Positions 1 through 6,931 of a stretch of DNA of 8,037 nucleotides are shown piece after piece. The notes beneath the pieces were generated by a model. That model searched no databases, was not told the origin of the DNA, and worked only from the letters and a program-made list of their open reading frames with translations. How positions within the stretch are numbered: the first letter of the stretch is position 1; the number at the start of each line of letters is the position of its first letter. Made by a program: the position numbers and the translations under genes. The DNA is taken from contig DJMI01000042.1 in assembly GCA_002435335.1 (NCBI GenBank), positions 6,384 to 14,420 on the forward strand, given 5' to 3'. Source of the DNA: Nitrosomonas sp. UBA6494. GTDB lineage: Bacteria; Pseudomonadota; Gammaproteobacteria; Burkholderiales; Nitrosomonadaceae.

Positions 1-1284
1 GGGTATTTGGAATCTTTGCGTCAATGCTGGACAAGCACGCAATCTGATATAAGAAATTGGTTACAACCATTGCGGGTGCAAGCATTCGATCACGTTAGCG
101 CACAGCATTTACCCACGCGACGTGATGAGGAATGGCGCTTTACCGATATTTCACCGTTAACGCAATTAGTTTACCGTCCAGCTCATTCTCAATGCGAATT
201 GCGACTAAGCGATCTCACTCCTTGGTTGTTACAAGAAGCCAAAAACCGTCTGGTATTTGTCGACGGTCACTATGCAGAACATCTATCGGTTATCGAAGAT
301 TCAAGTCACTTGATTATCGGTAATTTACAAGTTCTCGCCACATCACACGCAACTGCCTTGGAATCTCAGCTTGGCCGTCATGCGTCATGCGAGCACAATG
401 TATTCACTGCACTTAATACCGCTTTCCTGAATGATGGCGCGATCATCATAGTACCGAAGCATACCGTTGTCGCAGAACCGATTCATCTGTTATTCGTTGC
501 CACGCAAAGTGAAGTAACCAACTACCCGCGATGCTTACTGTTGGGTGAAACCGGTAGTCAAGTGACGTTGATCGAAGACTATGTTTCGCTGTCACAAGCA
601 CCGTACATTACCAACTCGGTCACCGAAATCAGTTTAAATGCTAATGCGCATGCGAAACATATCCGTATCCAACGCGACAGCATGCAAGCTTTTCATTTGG
701 CAAGTTGCGCAGCATTGTTGGCGCACGCCAGTCGTTACCAAGCGGTCAGCGTTTCTTTGGGAGCACAAATATCCCGTTACAATCTGGATGTTCGCTTGGC
801 GGATGAGGCAGCAGAATGTGCAATCGACGGATTGGCTTTGATTGGAGATCGACAGTTAGCCGACACGCATACCTGTATCGATCACAGCAAAGCAAACGGC
901 GTCAGCCGCCAACAGCATAAATGCATCGTTGACGACTCGGCACATGCGGTATTCAACGGCAAAATCATCGTTCATCCGCATGCGCAGCGCACCAACTCTT
1001 CACAATCCAGTCGCAATTTGTTGCTTAGCAAAACGGCGCAGGTCGACACCAAACCACAACTGGAAATTTTCGCCGACGATGTCAAATGTGCGCATGGCGC
1101 CACCGTCGGTCAACTGGATGAGGAAGAAATTTTTTATTTGCAAAGCCGTGGTTTGTCGGCTGCAACCGCACGCGATTTATTGACATATGCTTTTGGAGCG
1201 GAAATCATCGATCGCATTCCCGTCACATCGCTTAAGCAGCAACTGGAGCAAGCCGTGCTCTCTCGAACACGGCGTCACTTATGA
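1..1284 (+). CDS. sufD: SufD, subunit of the SufBCD Fe-S cluster scaffold (5' end uncertain)
   Basis: SufD pairs with SufB and the ATPase SufC in the cytosolic complex on which Fe-S clusters are built. The N-terminal motif LPTRRDEEWRFTDISPL (residues 35-51, counting from the TTG at 7) and the C-terminal block around CAHGATVG (361-368) are family hallmarks. C361 and H363 correspond to E. coli SufD C358 and H360, the latter implicated in cluster assembly. The part between them is the beta-helix core. From the TTG the protein has 425 residues, close to the 423 of E. coli SufD, so TTG may be the true start. However, the frame is open to base 1 and the start could lie outside the window, so I treat the 5' end as possibly partial. 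The stop overlaps the sufS start as ATGA, which suggests translational coupling. Identity is very secure; only the start is in doubt. Confidence 0.94.
   Translation, partial: GYLESLRQCWTSTQSDIRNWLQPLRVQAFDHVSAQHLPTRRDEEWRFTDISPLTQLVYRPAHSQCELRLSDLTPWLLQEAKNRLVFVDGHYAEHLSVIEDSSHLIIGNLQVLATSHATALESQLGRHASCEHNVFTALNTAFLNDGAIIIVPKHTVVAEPIHLLFVATQSEVTNYPRCLLLGETGSQVTLIEDYVSLSQAPYITNSVTEISLNANAHAKHIRIQRDSMQAFHLASCAALLAHASRYQAVSVSLGAQISRYNLDVRLADEAAECAIDGLALIGDRQLADTHTCIDHSKANGVSRQQHKCIVDDSAHAVFNGKIIVHPHAQRTNSSQSSRNLLLSKTAQVDTKPQLEIFADDVKCAHGATVGQLDEEEIFYLQSRGLSAATARDLLTYAFGAEIIDRIPVTSLKQQLEQAVLSRTRRHL
1252..1273 (+). promoter_or_regulatory. GC-rich hairpin before the sufS start
   Basis: GCCGTG (1252-1257) and CACGGC (1268-1273) form a perfect 6-bp stem around a 10-base loop. 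It lies within the last codons of sufD and ends 7 bases before the sufS ATG at 1281. No Shine-Dalgarno sequence precedes that ATG. The structure could hold the sufS initiation region closed until ribosomes finishing sufD melt it, which would enforce coupling. It could equally be a chance result of coding sequence. Confidence 0.3.
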
Positions 1285-2543
1285 AGAACTCTACCAATCA
1301 TTCAATAAAACTCGATGCGATGAACGAGCCCGATTGGAAAATCATACGCGACGATTTTCCGATTCTGCGTTTGACAGTGGACGGAAAACCGCTGGTTTAT
1401 CTCGACAACGCCGCGTCGAGTCAAATGCCGCAGCAAGTCATCGACCGCTTGGTACGCTATCAAACATCCGAGCATGCGAACGTCAATCGTGCCGTACATT
1501 ATTTGTCCGAAGTAGCGACGCTGGAATTTCACCGCGCACGCTGTAAATTGCAACAATTCGTCAATGCGGCCGAAGATCGGGAAATCATTTTCACCAGCGG
1601 TACCACCGACGCCATCAATCTGGTAATGCACGGTTACGGCCGCAAATTCATCAAAGAAGGCGACGAAATCATCTTGACCACATTGGAACATCATTCCAAT
1701 ATTGTGCCGTGGCAAATGCTCGCCAACGAAAAAGGCGCGAAAATCCGTGTCGTACCGATCAACGACAAAGGTGAGCTGGAAATCGACGAATATGAAAAAC
1801 TATTTAACGAGCGTACAAAATTCGTCGGCTTGATTCATGTCTCAAACGCACTCGGTACCATCAATCCGATCAAACGCATGATCGATTATGCGCATCAATA
1901 CAGCGTACCGGTGCTGATCGACGGCGCACAAGCTGCACCACACCTCATCATTGACGTACAAGCACTGGATTGCGATTTTTATGTGTTCTCCGCGCATAAA
2001 CTGTGCGGACCAACCGGTGTCGGCATGCTTTACGGTAAGGCGACTTTGCTCGAAGCCATGCAACCTTTCAAAGGCGGTGGCGATATGATCATGTCCGTTA
2101 CATTCGAAAAGACGATCTACAATACCATCCCACACAAATTCGAAGCCGGTACGCCGCCGATTGCCGCAGCAATCGGCTTCGGGGCGGCAATTGACTACTT
2201 GACCGCAATCGGCATTGAACGCATTGCCGCTTATGAAGCGGAATTACTCGATTATGCAACCGAGCTTTTAAACGACATGCCGGGCGTCAGAATTATCGGT
2301 ACTGCAGCAAACAAAACTGCCGTGATCTCCTTTGCCATCGACGGCATACATCCGCATGACATCGGTACCATTCTGAATCAGGACGGCATCGCAGTGCGCA
2401 CCGGTCATCACTGCGCGCAACCAGTCATGCAACGCTTTAACGTTCCCGCAACATCGCGCGCTTCTTTCGCTTTCTATAACAAAAAATCCGAAATCGATGC
2501 GCTGGTTGCAGGTATCAAAACTGTGCAAAAGGTTTTTTTATAA
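1281..2543 (+). CDS. sufS: SufS, group II cysteine desulfurase
   Basis: This PLP enzyme converts L-cysteine to L-alanine and holds the sulfur as a persulfide for Fe-S assembly. The PLP lysine is K240 in SAHKLCGPTG, the catalytic cysteine is C378 in RTGHHCAQP, and the substrate arginine is R373. D214 and Q217 (IDGAQA) and the histidines of EHHSN (137-138) surround the cofactor. The short RTGHHCAQP loop marks the SufS/CsdA group rather than IscS/NifS. The ATG at 1281 overlaps the sufD stop (ATGA) and gives 420 residues. A second in-frame ATG at 1320 would give 407 residues and place K227 and C365 almost exactly at E. coli K226 and C364, so it is a real alternative start. Neither has a clear ribosome site, and coupling favours 1281. 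The stop codon overlaps the sufU start by one base. The adjacent sufU suggests that SufU, not SufE, accepts the sulfur. Confidence 0.97.
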   Translation: MKNSTNHSIKLDAMNEPDWKIIRDDFPILRLTVDGKPLVYLDNAASSQMPQQVIDRLVRYQTSEHANVNRAVHYLSEVATLEFHRARCKLQQFVNAAEDREIIFTSGTTDAINLVMHGYGRKFIKEGDEIILTTLEHHSNIVPWQMLANEKGAKIRVVPINDKGELEIDEYEKLFNERTKFVGLIHVSNALGTINPIKRMIDYAHQYSVPVLIDGAQAAPHLIIDVQALDCDFYVFSAHKLCGPTGVGMLYGKATLLEAMQPFKGGGDMIMSVTFEKTIYNTIPHKFEAGTPPIAAAIGFGAAIDYLTAIGIERIAAYEAELLDYATELLNDMPGVRIIGTAANKTAVISFAIDGIHPHDIGTILNQDGIAVRTGHHCAQPVMQRFNVPATSRASFAFYNKKSEIDALVAGIKTVQKVFL

Positions 2544-3028
2544 TGCATACCAACTCACTGTACCAGGAAGTCATACTCGACCATAACCGCAAACCGCGCA
2601 ATTACGGCAAACTGGAGCATGCCAGTCATCACGCGACCGGCCACAATCCTTTGTGCGGCGATCGCCTTGACATATCGTTGCAAGTGGATGAACGCGATCA
2701 AATCAACGCGATTGCTTTTCAAGGCGAATCTTGTGCTATTTGCAAAGCCTCGGCATCGATGATGACGTCTGCCGTCAAAGGCAAATCCCGCTTGGATGCC
2801 GAAACGCTGATCAATGAATTTCGCGACTTGGCAACCGGCAAACTGGACATCAACAGCCCGAATCACCTGGGACGCTTGACTGTATTTTCGGGCATTCGCG
2901 ATCTGCCGACGCGTGTTAAGTGTGCCGTACTGCCTTGGCACACGCTGCACGCCGCGCTCAATTCACTGGAAAATGCATCCACCGAAGCCGATCACGACCC
3001 TGTACCTGTCGTTTCAAACAATACTTAG
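2543..3028 (+). CDS. sufU: SufU-type zinc-dependent sulfur acceptor / scaffold
   Basis: This is an IscU-fold protein of 161 residues that, in characterised SufU systems, takes persulfide sulfur from SufS and passes it to SufBCD. The likely zinc ligands are C38 and D40 (NPLCGD), C64 and C127 (RVKCAVLPW), equivalent to C41, D43, C66 and C128 of the Bacillus protein. SufU traits are the CAICKASASMM block, the longer stretch between the second and third conserved cysteines, and the absence of the LPPVK chaperone-binding motif of IscU. C67 adds a fourth cysteine (CxxC with C64), absent from the Bacillus-type sequence. An AAAAGG about 10 bases before the ATG may be the ribosome site. The start shares one base with the sufS stop (TAATG). 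Two amber codons in tandem end the gene (3026-3031). The last 15 or so residues are a polar tail without recognised motif. Confidence 0.93.
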   Translation: MHTNSLYQEVILDHNRKPRNYGKLEHASHHATGHNPLCGDRLDISLQVDERDQINAIAFQGESCAICKASASMMTSAVKGKSRLDAETLINEFRDLATGKLDINSPNHLGRLTVFSGIRDLPTRVKCAVLPWHTLHAALNSLENASTEADHDPVPVVSNNT

Positions 3029-3107
3029 TAGTCACCTTCTACTGAAAAATCAATGTTTCGCGTACATCAACGATGATTGTCGAACACACAACCAATTCAT
3101 AATCAAA

Positions 3108-3668
3108 ATGCCAAAAATCGCTGATATTGAAGGAACACCGAACAAAAATGCGCTGAAATTCATTCTCAAGGAACCGCTGACCTGGGGAGTCGCACGCTCT
3201 TACGACAACGCTGAAGCCGCTAAAGATGATCCACTGGCGGCTGCATTGTTCGAAATCGACCATGTCACCAACGTATTTTATATTGATCATTGGATTACCG
3301 TCACACAAGACGGTGAAGCCAATTGGCAGGATTTGGCACGCGAAATTGCCGATCCGATCCGGGCTGCACCCGCAGCTTCTGCGCAATCGGCGGAAACCGT
3401 TGCCGCCGCCAACGAAATACTTGCAAATTTGAGTCCGGAAGATCAGTTGCGACTTGAAAGAATCAATATTTTATTAGATGAAGAAGTTCGCCCCTATTTA
3501 CAGCACGATGGCGGGGACTTGCATATTTTGGGATTGGAAGGCAACGTATTGCGCATTCACTACCAAGGGGCCTGTGGTACCTGCCCAAGCTCCATATCCG
3601 GCACATTAAGAGGCATAGAGAACATGCTCAAAACGATCGAACCGGATATTCTAGTCGTTGCCGTTTAG
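3108..3668 (+). CDS. nfu: Nfu-type Fe-S cluster carrier (Nfu_N + NifU C-terminal domain)
   Basis: Nfu proteins bind a 4Fe-4S cluster and hand it to client enzymes. The 186-residue product has an Nfu N-terminal domain at about 6-87 (EGTPNKNALKFIL, then FEIDHVTNVFYIDHWITVT), an Ala-rich linker (88-105), and a NifU-like C-terminal domain at about 114-186. The latter carries the cluster-binding C156-x-x-C159 in GACGTCPSS. This two-domain layout is that of mitochondrial NFU1 and its bacterial relatives, unlike E. coli NfuA, whose N-terminal domain is A-type. The frame is open upstream into sufU, but homology begins at the ATG at 3108 and no other start codon lies between the sufU stop and it. No convincing Shine-Dalgarno sequence is visible. 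The 79-base gap after sufU holds no recognisable feature. Same strand and function make membership in the SUF operon likely. Confidence 0.92.
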   Translation: MPKIADIEGTPNKNALKFILKEPLTWGVARSYDNAEAAKDDPLAAALFEIDHVTNVFYIDHWITVTQDGEANWQDLAREIADPIRAAPAASAQSAETVAAANEILANLSPEDQLRLERINILLDEEVRPYLQHDGGDLHILGLEGNVLRIHYQGACGTCPSSISGTLRGIENMLKTIEPDILVVAV

Positions 3669-3682
3669 CCATTATCCTTGCA

Positions 3683-3719
3683 GCAATAAAAAAGGCGGCA
3701 ATGCCGCCTTTTTTATTGC
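3683..3719. terminator. Bidirectional intrinsic terminator between nfu and efp
   Basis: Two perfect 18-base arms (3683-3700 and 3702-3719) form the repeat. The core is the 6-bp stem GGCGGC/GCCGCC with an AAT loop. It is flanked by six A on the left and six T on the right, so it ends in a U run whichever strand is read. It begins 14 bases after the nfu stop and lies 15 bases beyond the efp stop, between two convergent genes. It should terminate both the SUF operon and the leftward efp transcript. Confidence 0.92.
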
Positions 3720-3734
3720 GCGTTCCTGATTCGC

Positions 3735-4298
3735 TCAAACGCGTTTCTTGAATTCATGATTATGCGGATCAATTTCAATCTTATCACCGATTTCCACAAA
3801 CGCTGCAACTTGAATTTCAAATCCAGTTCCCGCAAGTTTGGCCGGCTTCATGATTTTTCCTGTGGTATCTCCACGTACCGCCGGTTCAGTATATTCAATC
3901 TCTCGCACGATAGTATTAGGTAACTCGACCGAAATGGCCTTGCCGTCATAAAAAGTCACTTGGCATACATCTTCCATACCGTCCATCAAATAGTTCAGGA
4001 CATCAGCCATATTATCCGCTTCTACTTCAATCGGATTGTAGTCGGCATCCATGAATACATACAGCGGATCGGCAAAATAACTGTAAGTGCATTCTTTCTT
4101 ATCCAACGTTACAACATCGAATTTTTCATCCGCTTTATAAACGGTTTCCGATGTGGTGCTAGAAAATAAATTTTTCAGCTTCATTTTTACCACGGATGCA
4201 TTGCGTCCGGATTTGGTAAATTCCGCCCGTTGCACTACCATGGGATCTTTACCGACCATGATGACATTGCCTGAACGTAATTCCATTGCGGTTTTCAT
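3735..4298 (-). CDS. efp: Translation elongation factor P (Arg32 type)
   Basis: EF-P binds between the ribosomal P and E sites and promotes peptide bond formation at consecutive prolines. The 187 residues match the usual family length: a KOW-like domain I (1-62) followed by two OB-type domains, ending in the conserved GDKIEIDPHNHEFKKRV segment. The tip of the domain I loop reads KSGRNAS with arginine at position 32. This is the residue rhamnosylated by EarP, in place of the lysine modified by EpmA/EpmB in E. coli. earP lies 78 bases upstream in the same direction, which agrees. GGAA about 9 bases before the ATG is a weak ribosome site. The bidirectional terminator follows directly. The assignment is essentially certain. 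Confidence 0.98.
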   Translation of the reverse strand: MKTAMELRSGNVIMVGKDPMVVQRAEFTKSGRNASVVKMKLKNLFSSTTSETVYKADEKFDVVTLDKKECTYSYFADPLYVFMDADYNPIEVEADNMADVLNYLMDGMEDVCQVTFYDGKAISVELPNTIVREIEYTEPAVRGDTTGKIMKPAKLAGTGFEIQVAAFVEIGDKIEIDPHNHEFKKRV

Positions 4299-4337
4299 AA
4301 TTCAAATTCCAAAAAGAAGTTATCTGCAAAACTGACG

Positions 4338-4353
4338 GCATTTTCCCGAATGC
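4338..4353 (-). other. Weak hairpin in the earP-efp gap
   Basis: GCATT (4338-4342) and AATGC (4349-4353) could pair around a 6-base loop in the 78-base spacer between earP and efp. The stem has only five pairs and no following U run on the efp-sense strand, so it does not look like a terminator. It may be chance. No convincing promoter for efp alone was seen in the spacer. Confidence 0.15.
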
Positions 4354-4376
4354 GCATCAAATTGAAAAGCAGCGGA

Positions 4377-5516
4377 TTATAGCTTATTTTCCACAAAACG
4401 TACCAGATTGGTCGCCAAATCGTCTTGTTTTAATAACTGATTTATCCAATCCCTACTATGCTGCATCAAAGACTCGCGCATCGTCAGGAAGTTCAACCAA
4501 GCCGACGGATGCCACGCCATTCCACCGTTCCAGGTCAACCACAGATCACGAATCGCTTGTGCCGTCGACAACGACATATTTACCGTATACAAATCCAGAA
4601 ATGCATTGAGCTTATGCCAATGGGCGTTTTCAGTTTGCGGATAAATATTCCAAACAAACGGCTTACCGGCCCACTGCGCACGTACAAACGAATCTTCGCC
4701 GCGTACGAAATTGATATCACAGCTCCACAGCAATCGATCGTAGTCGGCTTGCTCCATGAAAGGAATAATCCGTATCGTCAATTGATTCTGCACGATCACG
4801 GTATCCGATTGCAACGAGATCAAGTCAAAAGAAACCCGCTGAATGTATTCAGCGATACGGCCTGCTGGCACAATCAACAAAATTGACTGATTGCATGCGG
4901 ATAAGGTTGCGATGAGTTCATCAATGGGGACAGCATCATAACTGAACAAAGAAATGCGCAATTCACCCGGTTTGCGCATAGGTAAATGCTTGGTTGACCA
5001 AAAACCAGCTTCTTCATGACGTGTGAATTCATCGCGTTGCGCTAGCAAATCCTTTTCACGTAATAATCCGCCAGTATTCGCAACAAAACCTGGAAAAAAG
5101 AAAGTCTTCGACAACGACAAACGCGGATGAGGAGACGGCAAGCCGTGGTATTGAGCCACCCATGATTCGGCACTGAGATACTCCAAATTTATCCAGACCG
5201 GCTGCTTAGTCATTTGCAACATGGCCGATACATAAATCTCCGGCAATTCGCAAGCAAATGCCTCTATCACGACATCAGCCGGTTCTACTGCTTTAGGTAG
5301 CATTGACCACGAATAAATTTCAACTTGCTGAATCACTTGCCTCTCAGCCGCAGGATCAACTTGCGGTGCAATACAGGAGAAACTAACTAAATCATCGACC
5401 CACAACCGCACTATTTTGCCATGTTCATGTACCAATTGCTTGGCCAAACGCCAGCAAATACCGATATCACCAAAATTGTCGATGACAGTACAAAAAATAT
5501 CCCATCGTTGCCGCAT
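4377..5516 (-). CDS. earP: EarP, EF-P arginine rhamnosyltransferase
   Basis: EarP transfers rhamnose from dTDP-L-rhamnose to the guanidino group of EF-P Arg32, inverting the anomeric centre. It is a GT-B fold enzyme (family GT104) acting in the cytosol. The N-terminal motif WDIFCTVIDNFGDIGICWRL carries D13 and D17. The C-terminal motif VRGEDSFVRAQWAGKPFVW carries E274 and D275. These match the catalytic and nucleotide-sugar contacts D13, D17 and E273 described for Pseudomonas EarP. The length of 379 residues is normal for the family. The gene begins 9 bases after the DUF4126 gene stop and precedes efp, so co-transcription is likely. The ribosome site is poor (AAGTAAGTG), which fits coupling to the gene before it. 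No dTDP-rhamnose synthesis genes (rml) are in the window, so they must be elsewhere. Confidence 0.97.
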   Translation of the reverse strand: MRQRWDIFCTVIDNFGDIGICWRLAKQLVHEHGKIVRLWVDDLVSFSCIAPQVDPAAERQVIQQVEIYSWSMLPKAVEPADVVIEAFACELPEIYVSAMLQMTKQPVWINLEYLSAESWVAQYHGLPSPHPRLSLSKTFFFPGFVANTGGLLREKDLLAQRDEFTRHEEAGFWSTKHLPMRKPGELRISLFSYDAVPIDELIATLSACNQSILLIVPAGRIAEYIQRVSFDLISLQSDTVIVQNQLTIRIIPFMEQADYDRLLWSCDINFVRGEDSFVRAQWAGKPFVWNIYPQTENAHWHKLNAFLDLYTVNMSLSTAQAIRDLWLTWNGGMAWHPSAWLNFLTMRESLMQHSRDWINQLLKQDDLATNLVRFVENKL

Positions 5517-5525
5517 AACACTTAC

Positions 5526-6308
5526 TTAGTGCGTATGCTTATTGAGAATTTTATTTTTCTGCTGCTCGAATTCCTGTTCGTTTAATGCACCTTGATCTTT
5601 CAATCGTTGCAATCTTTCCAAGATCGAAACAGAGTCATGTGTCGCAGTCCGCGCATCTATCGCACCCGAAGTCGATTCACTCTCAGGTGCGGATTGAGCT
5701 GCACTTAAACCGAAAAACTTTCCGATTTTAACAAGCAAGGTTTTAATCAAATACCATAGCTTTGGTAAAATCCAAATTGCAGTCACCATAAAAACGGCAA
5801 ACAACACCAAGAACAGTTCAGGATGCTTCAATGCCGCCCACATACCGGACAGTACCAATACATCCCCTGTAATTGAAGCAGACCAATTGGTAACAGGCTC
5901 AGGAGATGTATTGATCAACAATCGCGTACCGGCTTTGGTCGCGTGACTTGTCGCTGCGATGCCTCCGCCCAAGATTCCGGCGGCAATTTCGAGTGCCGGC
6001 GTCACATCACCGACCGCACCGACAGCCAACATAGCCCCCGCCGGAATACGAACAAACGTATGAATCGCATCCCATACAGAATCCAGTCCGGGAATTTTGT
6101 CCATAAAAAATTCGACAAAATACATCACTCCGGCAGCACCGATAATCAAAGGATCTTGCAATACTTCTAATTCGGCAGGTAATGCAATATGCCCGGTTGA
6201 TCCGCCCAAACCAAGGACCAGCAAAACTGCGTATAAATTGATGCCGCTCGCCCAAGAAGCGCCCATCATTAAAGCAAGCGTCGTCAATAATGTTTCATAA
6301 GTTTCCAT
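5526..6308 (-). CDS. DUF4126 membrane protein with C-terminal SHOCT domain
   Basis: This is a 260-residue inner membrane protein of unknown function. Residues 1-200 look like DUF4126: hydrophobic segments at about 8-34, 53-70, 88-118, 147-160 and 163-185, with the polar motif DKIPGLDSVWDAIHTFVR (70-87) between membrane segments. After a Ser/Ala-rich linker (202-226), residues 228-256 (ILERLQRLKDQGALNEQEFE and on) match SHOCT, a short C-terminal helical hairpin thought to mediate oligomerisation. I chose the ATG at 6306-6308 because AAGAG (6316-6320) sits 7 bases before it. The GTG directly in front (6309-6311) would add one residue with poorer spacing. The gene starts 37 bases after usp and ends 9 bases before earP. 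Position in the cluster suggests co-expression but says nothing specific about function. Confidence 0.86.
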   Translation of the reverse strand: METYETLLTTLALMMGASWASGINLYAVLLVLGLGGSTGHIALPAELEVLQDPLIIGAAGVMYFVEFFMDKIPGLDSVWDAIHTFVRIPAGAMLAVGAVGDVTPALEIAAGILGGGIAATSHATKAGTRLLINTSPEPVTNWSASITGDVLVLSGMWAALKHPELFLVLFAVFMVTAIWILPKLWYLIKTLLVKIGKFFGLSAAQSAPESESTSGAIDARTATHDSVSILERLQRLKDQGALNEQEFEQQKNKILNKHTH

Positions 6309-6345
6309 CACATTGCTCTTGTAAAATTATGTAACAGAACTGCGA

Positions 6346-6786
6346 TTAGCCGCCGCGAATAAGGAGAATAGGTATATGCGCCATACGTAACACCGCTTCG
6401 GCAACACTGCCTAATACCATACGACTGAAACCGGATCGGCCGTGCGTGCCGATGATAATTAAATCCGCTTGAAAGCTCTTCGCTTCAGTAACAATTGTGT
6501 TAGCAATACGCTCGCCCTTGGCTTCTAGCAATTTTGACACAACCGCAATACCGGCTTGTTGAAATTTTTGTTCCGCAGCCGCCAGAATTTTCTCATAATT
6601 ACATTTCACTATATCCAATAATGCTGCATAATTCACACCGTCATTATCTTCAAAATATAATAAATCTTCGATAATCATTATGACTTCGACCTGCGCACCT
6701 TGTTGATGCGCAAATTGAACCGCTTCTTCAATTGCTCGTTCCGAAGTAGGGCTACCGTCAACCGGAATTAAGATTCGCTGATACAT
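6346..6786 (-). CDS. Universal stress protein, UspA family, ATP-binding type
   Basis: This is a small cytosolic protein of the UspA superfamily, 146 residues, the usual length of a single-domain member. It opens with the first strand and D10 of ILIPVDGS and ends with the nucleotide motif G-2x-G-9x-GS (G113, G116, G126, S127 in GTHGRSGFSRMVLGS). This is the signature of the ATP-binding subclass (MJ0577-like) rather than E. coli UspA itself. The final strand IPILLIRGG completes the fold. GAGGA at 6791-6795 lies 4 bases before the ATG, the clearest ribosome site in this cluster, and it fits usp being the first gene of the leftward unit. A stress role is general to the family; a specific role cannot be read from sequence. 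Confidence 0.95.
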   Translation of the reverse strand: MYQRILIPVDGSPTSERAIEEAVQFAHQQGAQVEVIMIIEDLLYFEDNDGVNYAALLDIVKCNYEKILAAAEQKFQQAGIAVVSKLLEAKGERIANTIVTEAKSFQADLIIIGTHGRSGFSRMVLGSVAEAVLRMAHIPILLIRGG

Positions 6787-6931
6787 TTCATCCTCGTAAA
6801 ATGAAATAAAATTGATTACATCGACGTTATCGGTTTAGTTTAACATCCTTGTGCCGTTCTTAGCATAGCAAGCAATAAAATGCCGCAAAGGCAAATGTTT
6901 TGCCACTGATTGAAAAAAAGTTTAATAAAAT
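6787..6931. promoter_or_regulatory. Divergent intergenic region with candidate promoters
   Basis: These 145 AT-rich bases separate usp (leftward) from the lipoprotein gene (rightward) and must hold promoters for at least one of them. For usp, an extended -10 reading TGCTATGCT on the - strand (6862-6870) is preceded at 15-16 bases by TTGCGG or TTTGCG (6883-6889). This would give a leader of about 70 bases. For the lipoprotein, TTTAAT (6921-6926) resembles a -10 box, but it lies so close to the ATG that the message would be nearly leaderless. A small hairpin, TGCC/GGCA with a 5-base loop, spans 6881-6893. None of these calls is strong. Confidence 0.35.

Noticed and set aside
1302..1715. 137-residue open frame on the - strand inside sufS
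   Set aside because: It lies fully opposite a strongly conserved gene and its translation shows no recognisable domain; a coding shadow.
2555..2950. 131-residue open frame on the - strand inside sufU
   Set aside because: Antisense shadow of sufU without recognisable protein features.
3077..3105. TTGTCG and TAATCA, 17 bases apart, as a promoter for nfu
   Set aside because: Transcription would start at or after the nfu ATG at 3108, so it could not drive this gene from its start.
2913..3107. A 65-residue N-terminal extension of Nfu in the same open frame
   Set aside because: It overlaps sufU out of frame, has no domain character, and the Nfu_N homology starts at the ATG at 3108. The frame is simply open by chance.
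4299..4337. TTGCAG with a poor -10 box (TTTGAA) on the - strand as a separate efp promoter
   Set aside because: The -10 box is weak and the start would fall on the efp ATG itself; transcription from the upstream genes explains efp better.
4458..4886. 142-residue open frame on the + strand inside earP
   Set aside because: Antisense to the conserved EarP coding sequence, rich in Arg, Gln and His, with no ribosome site or domain seen.
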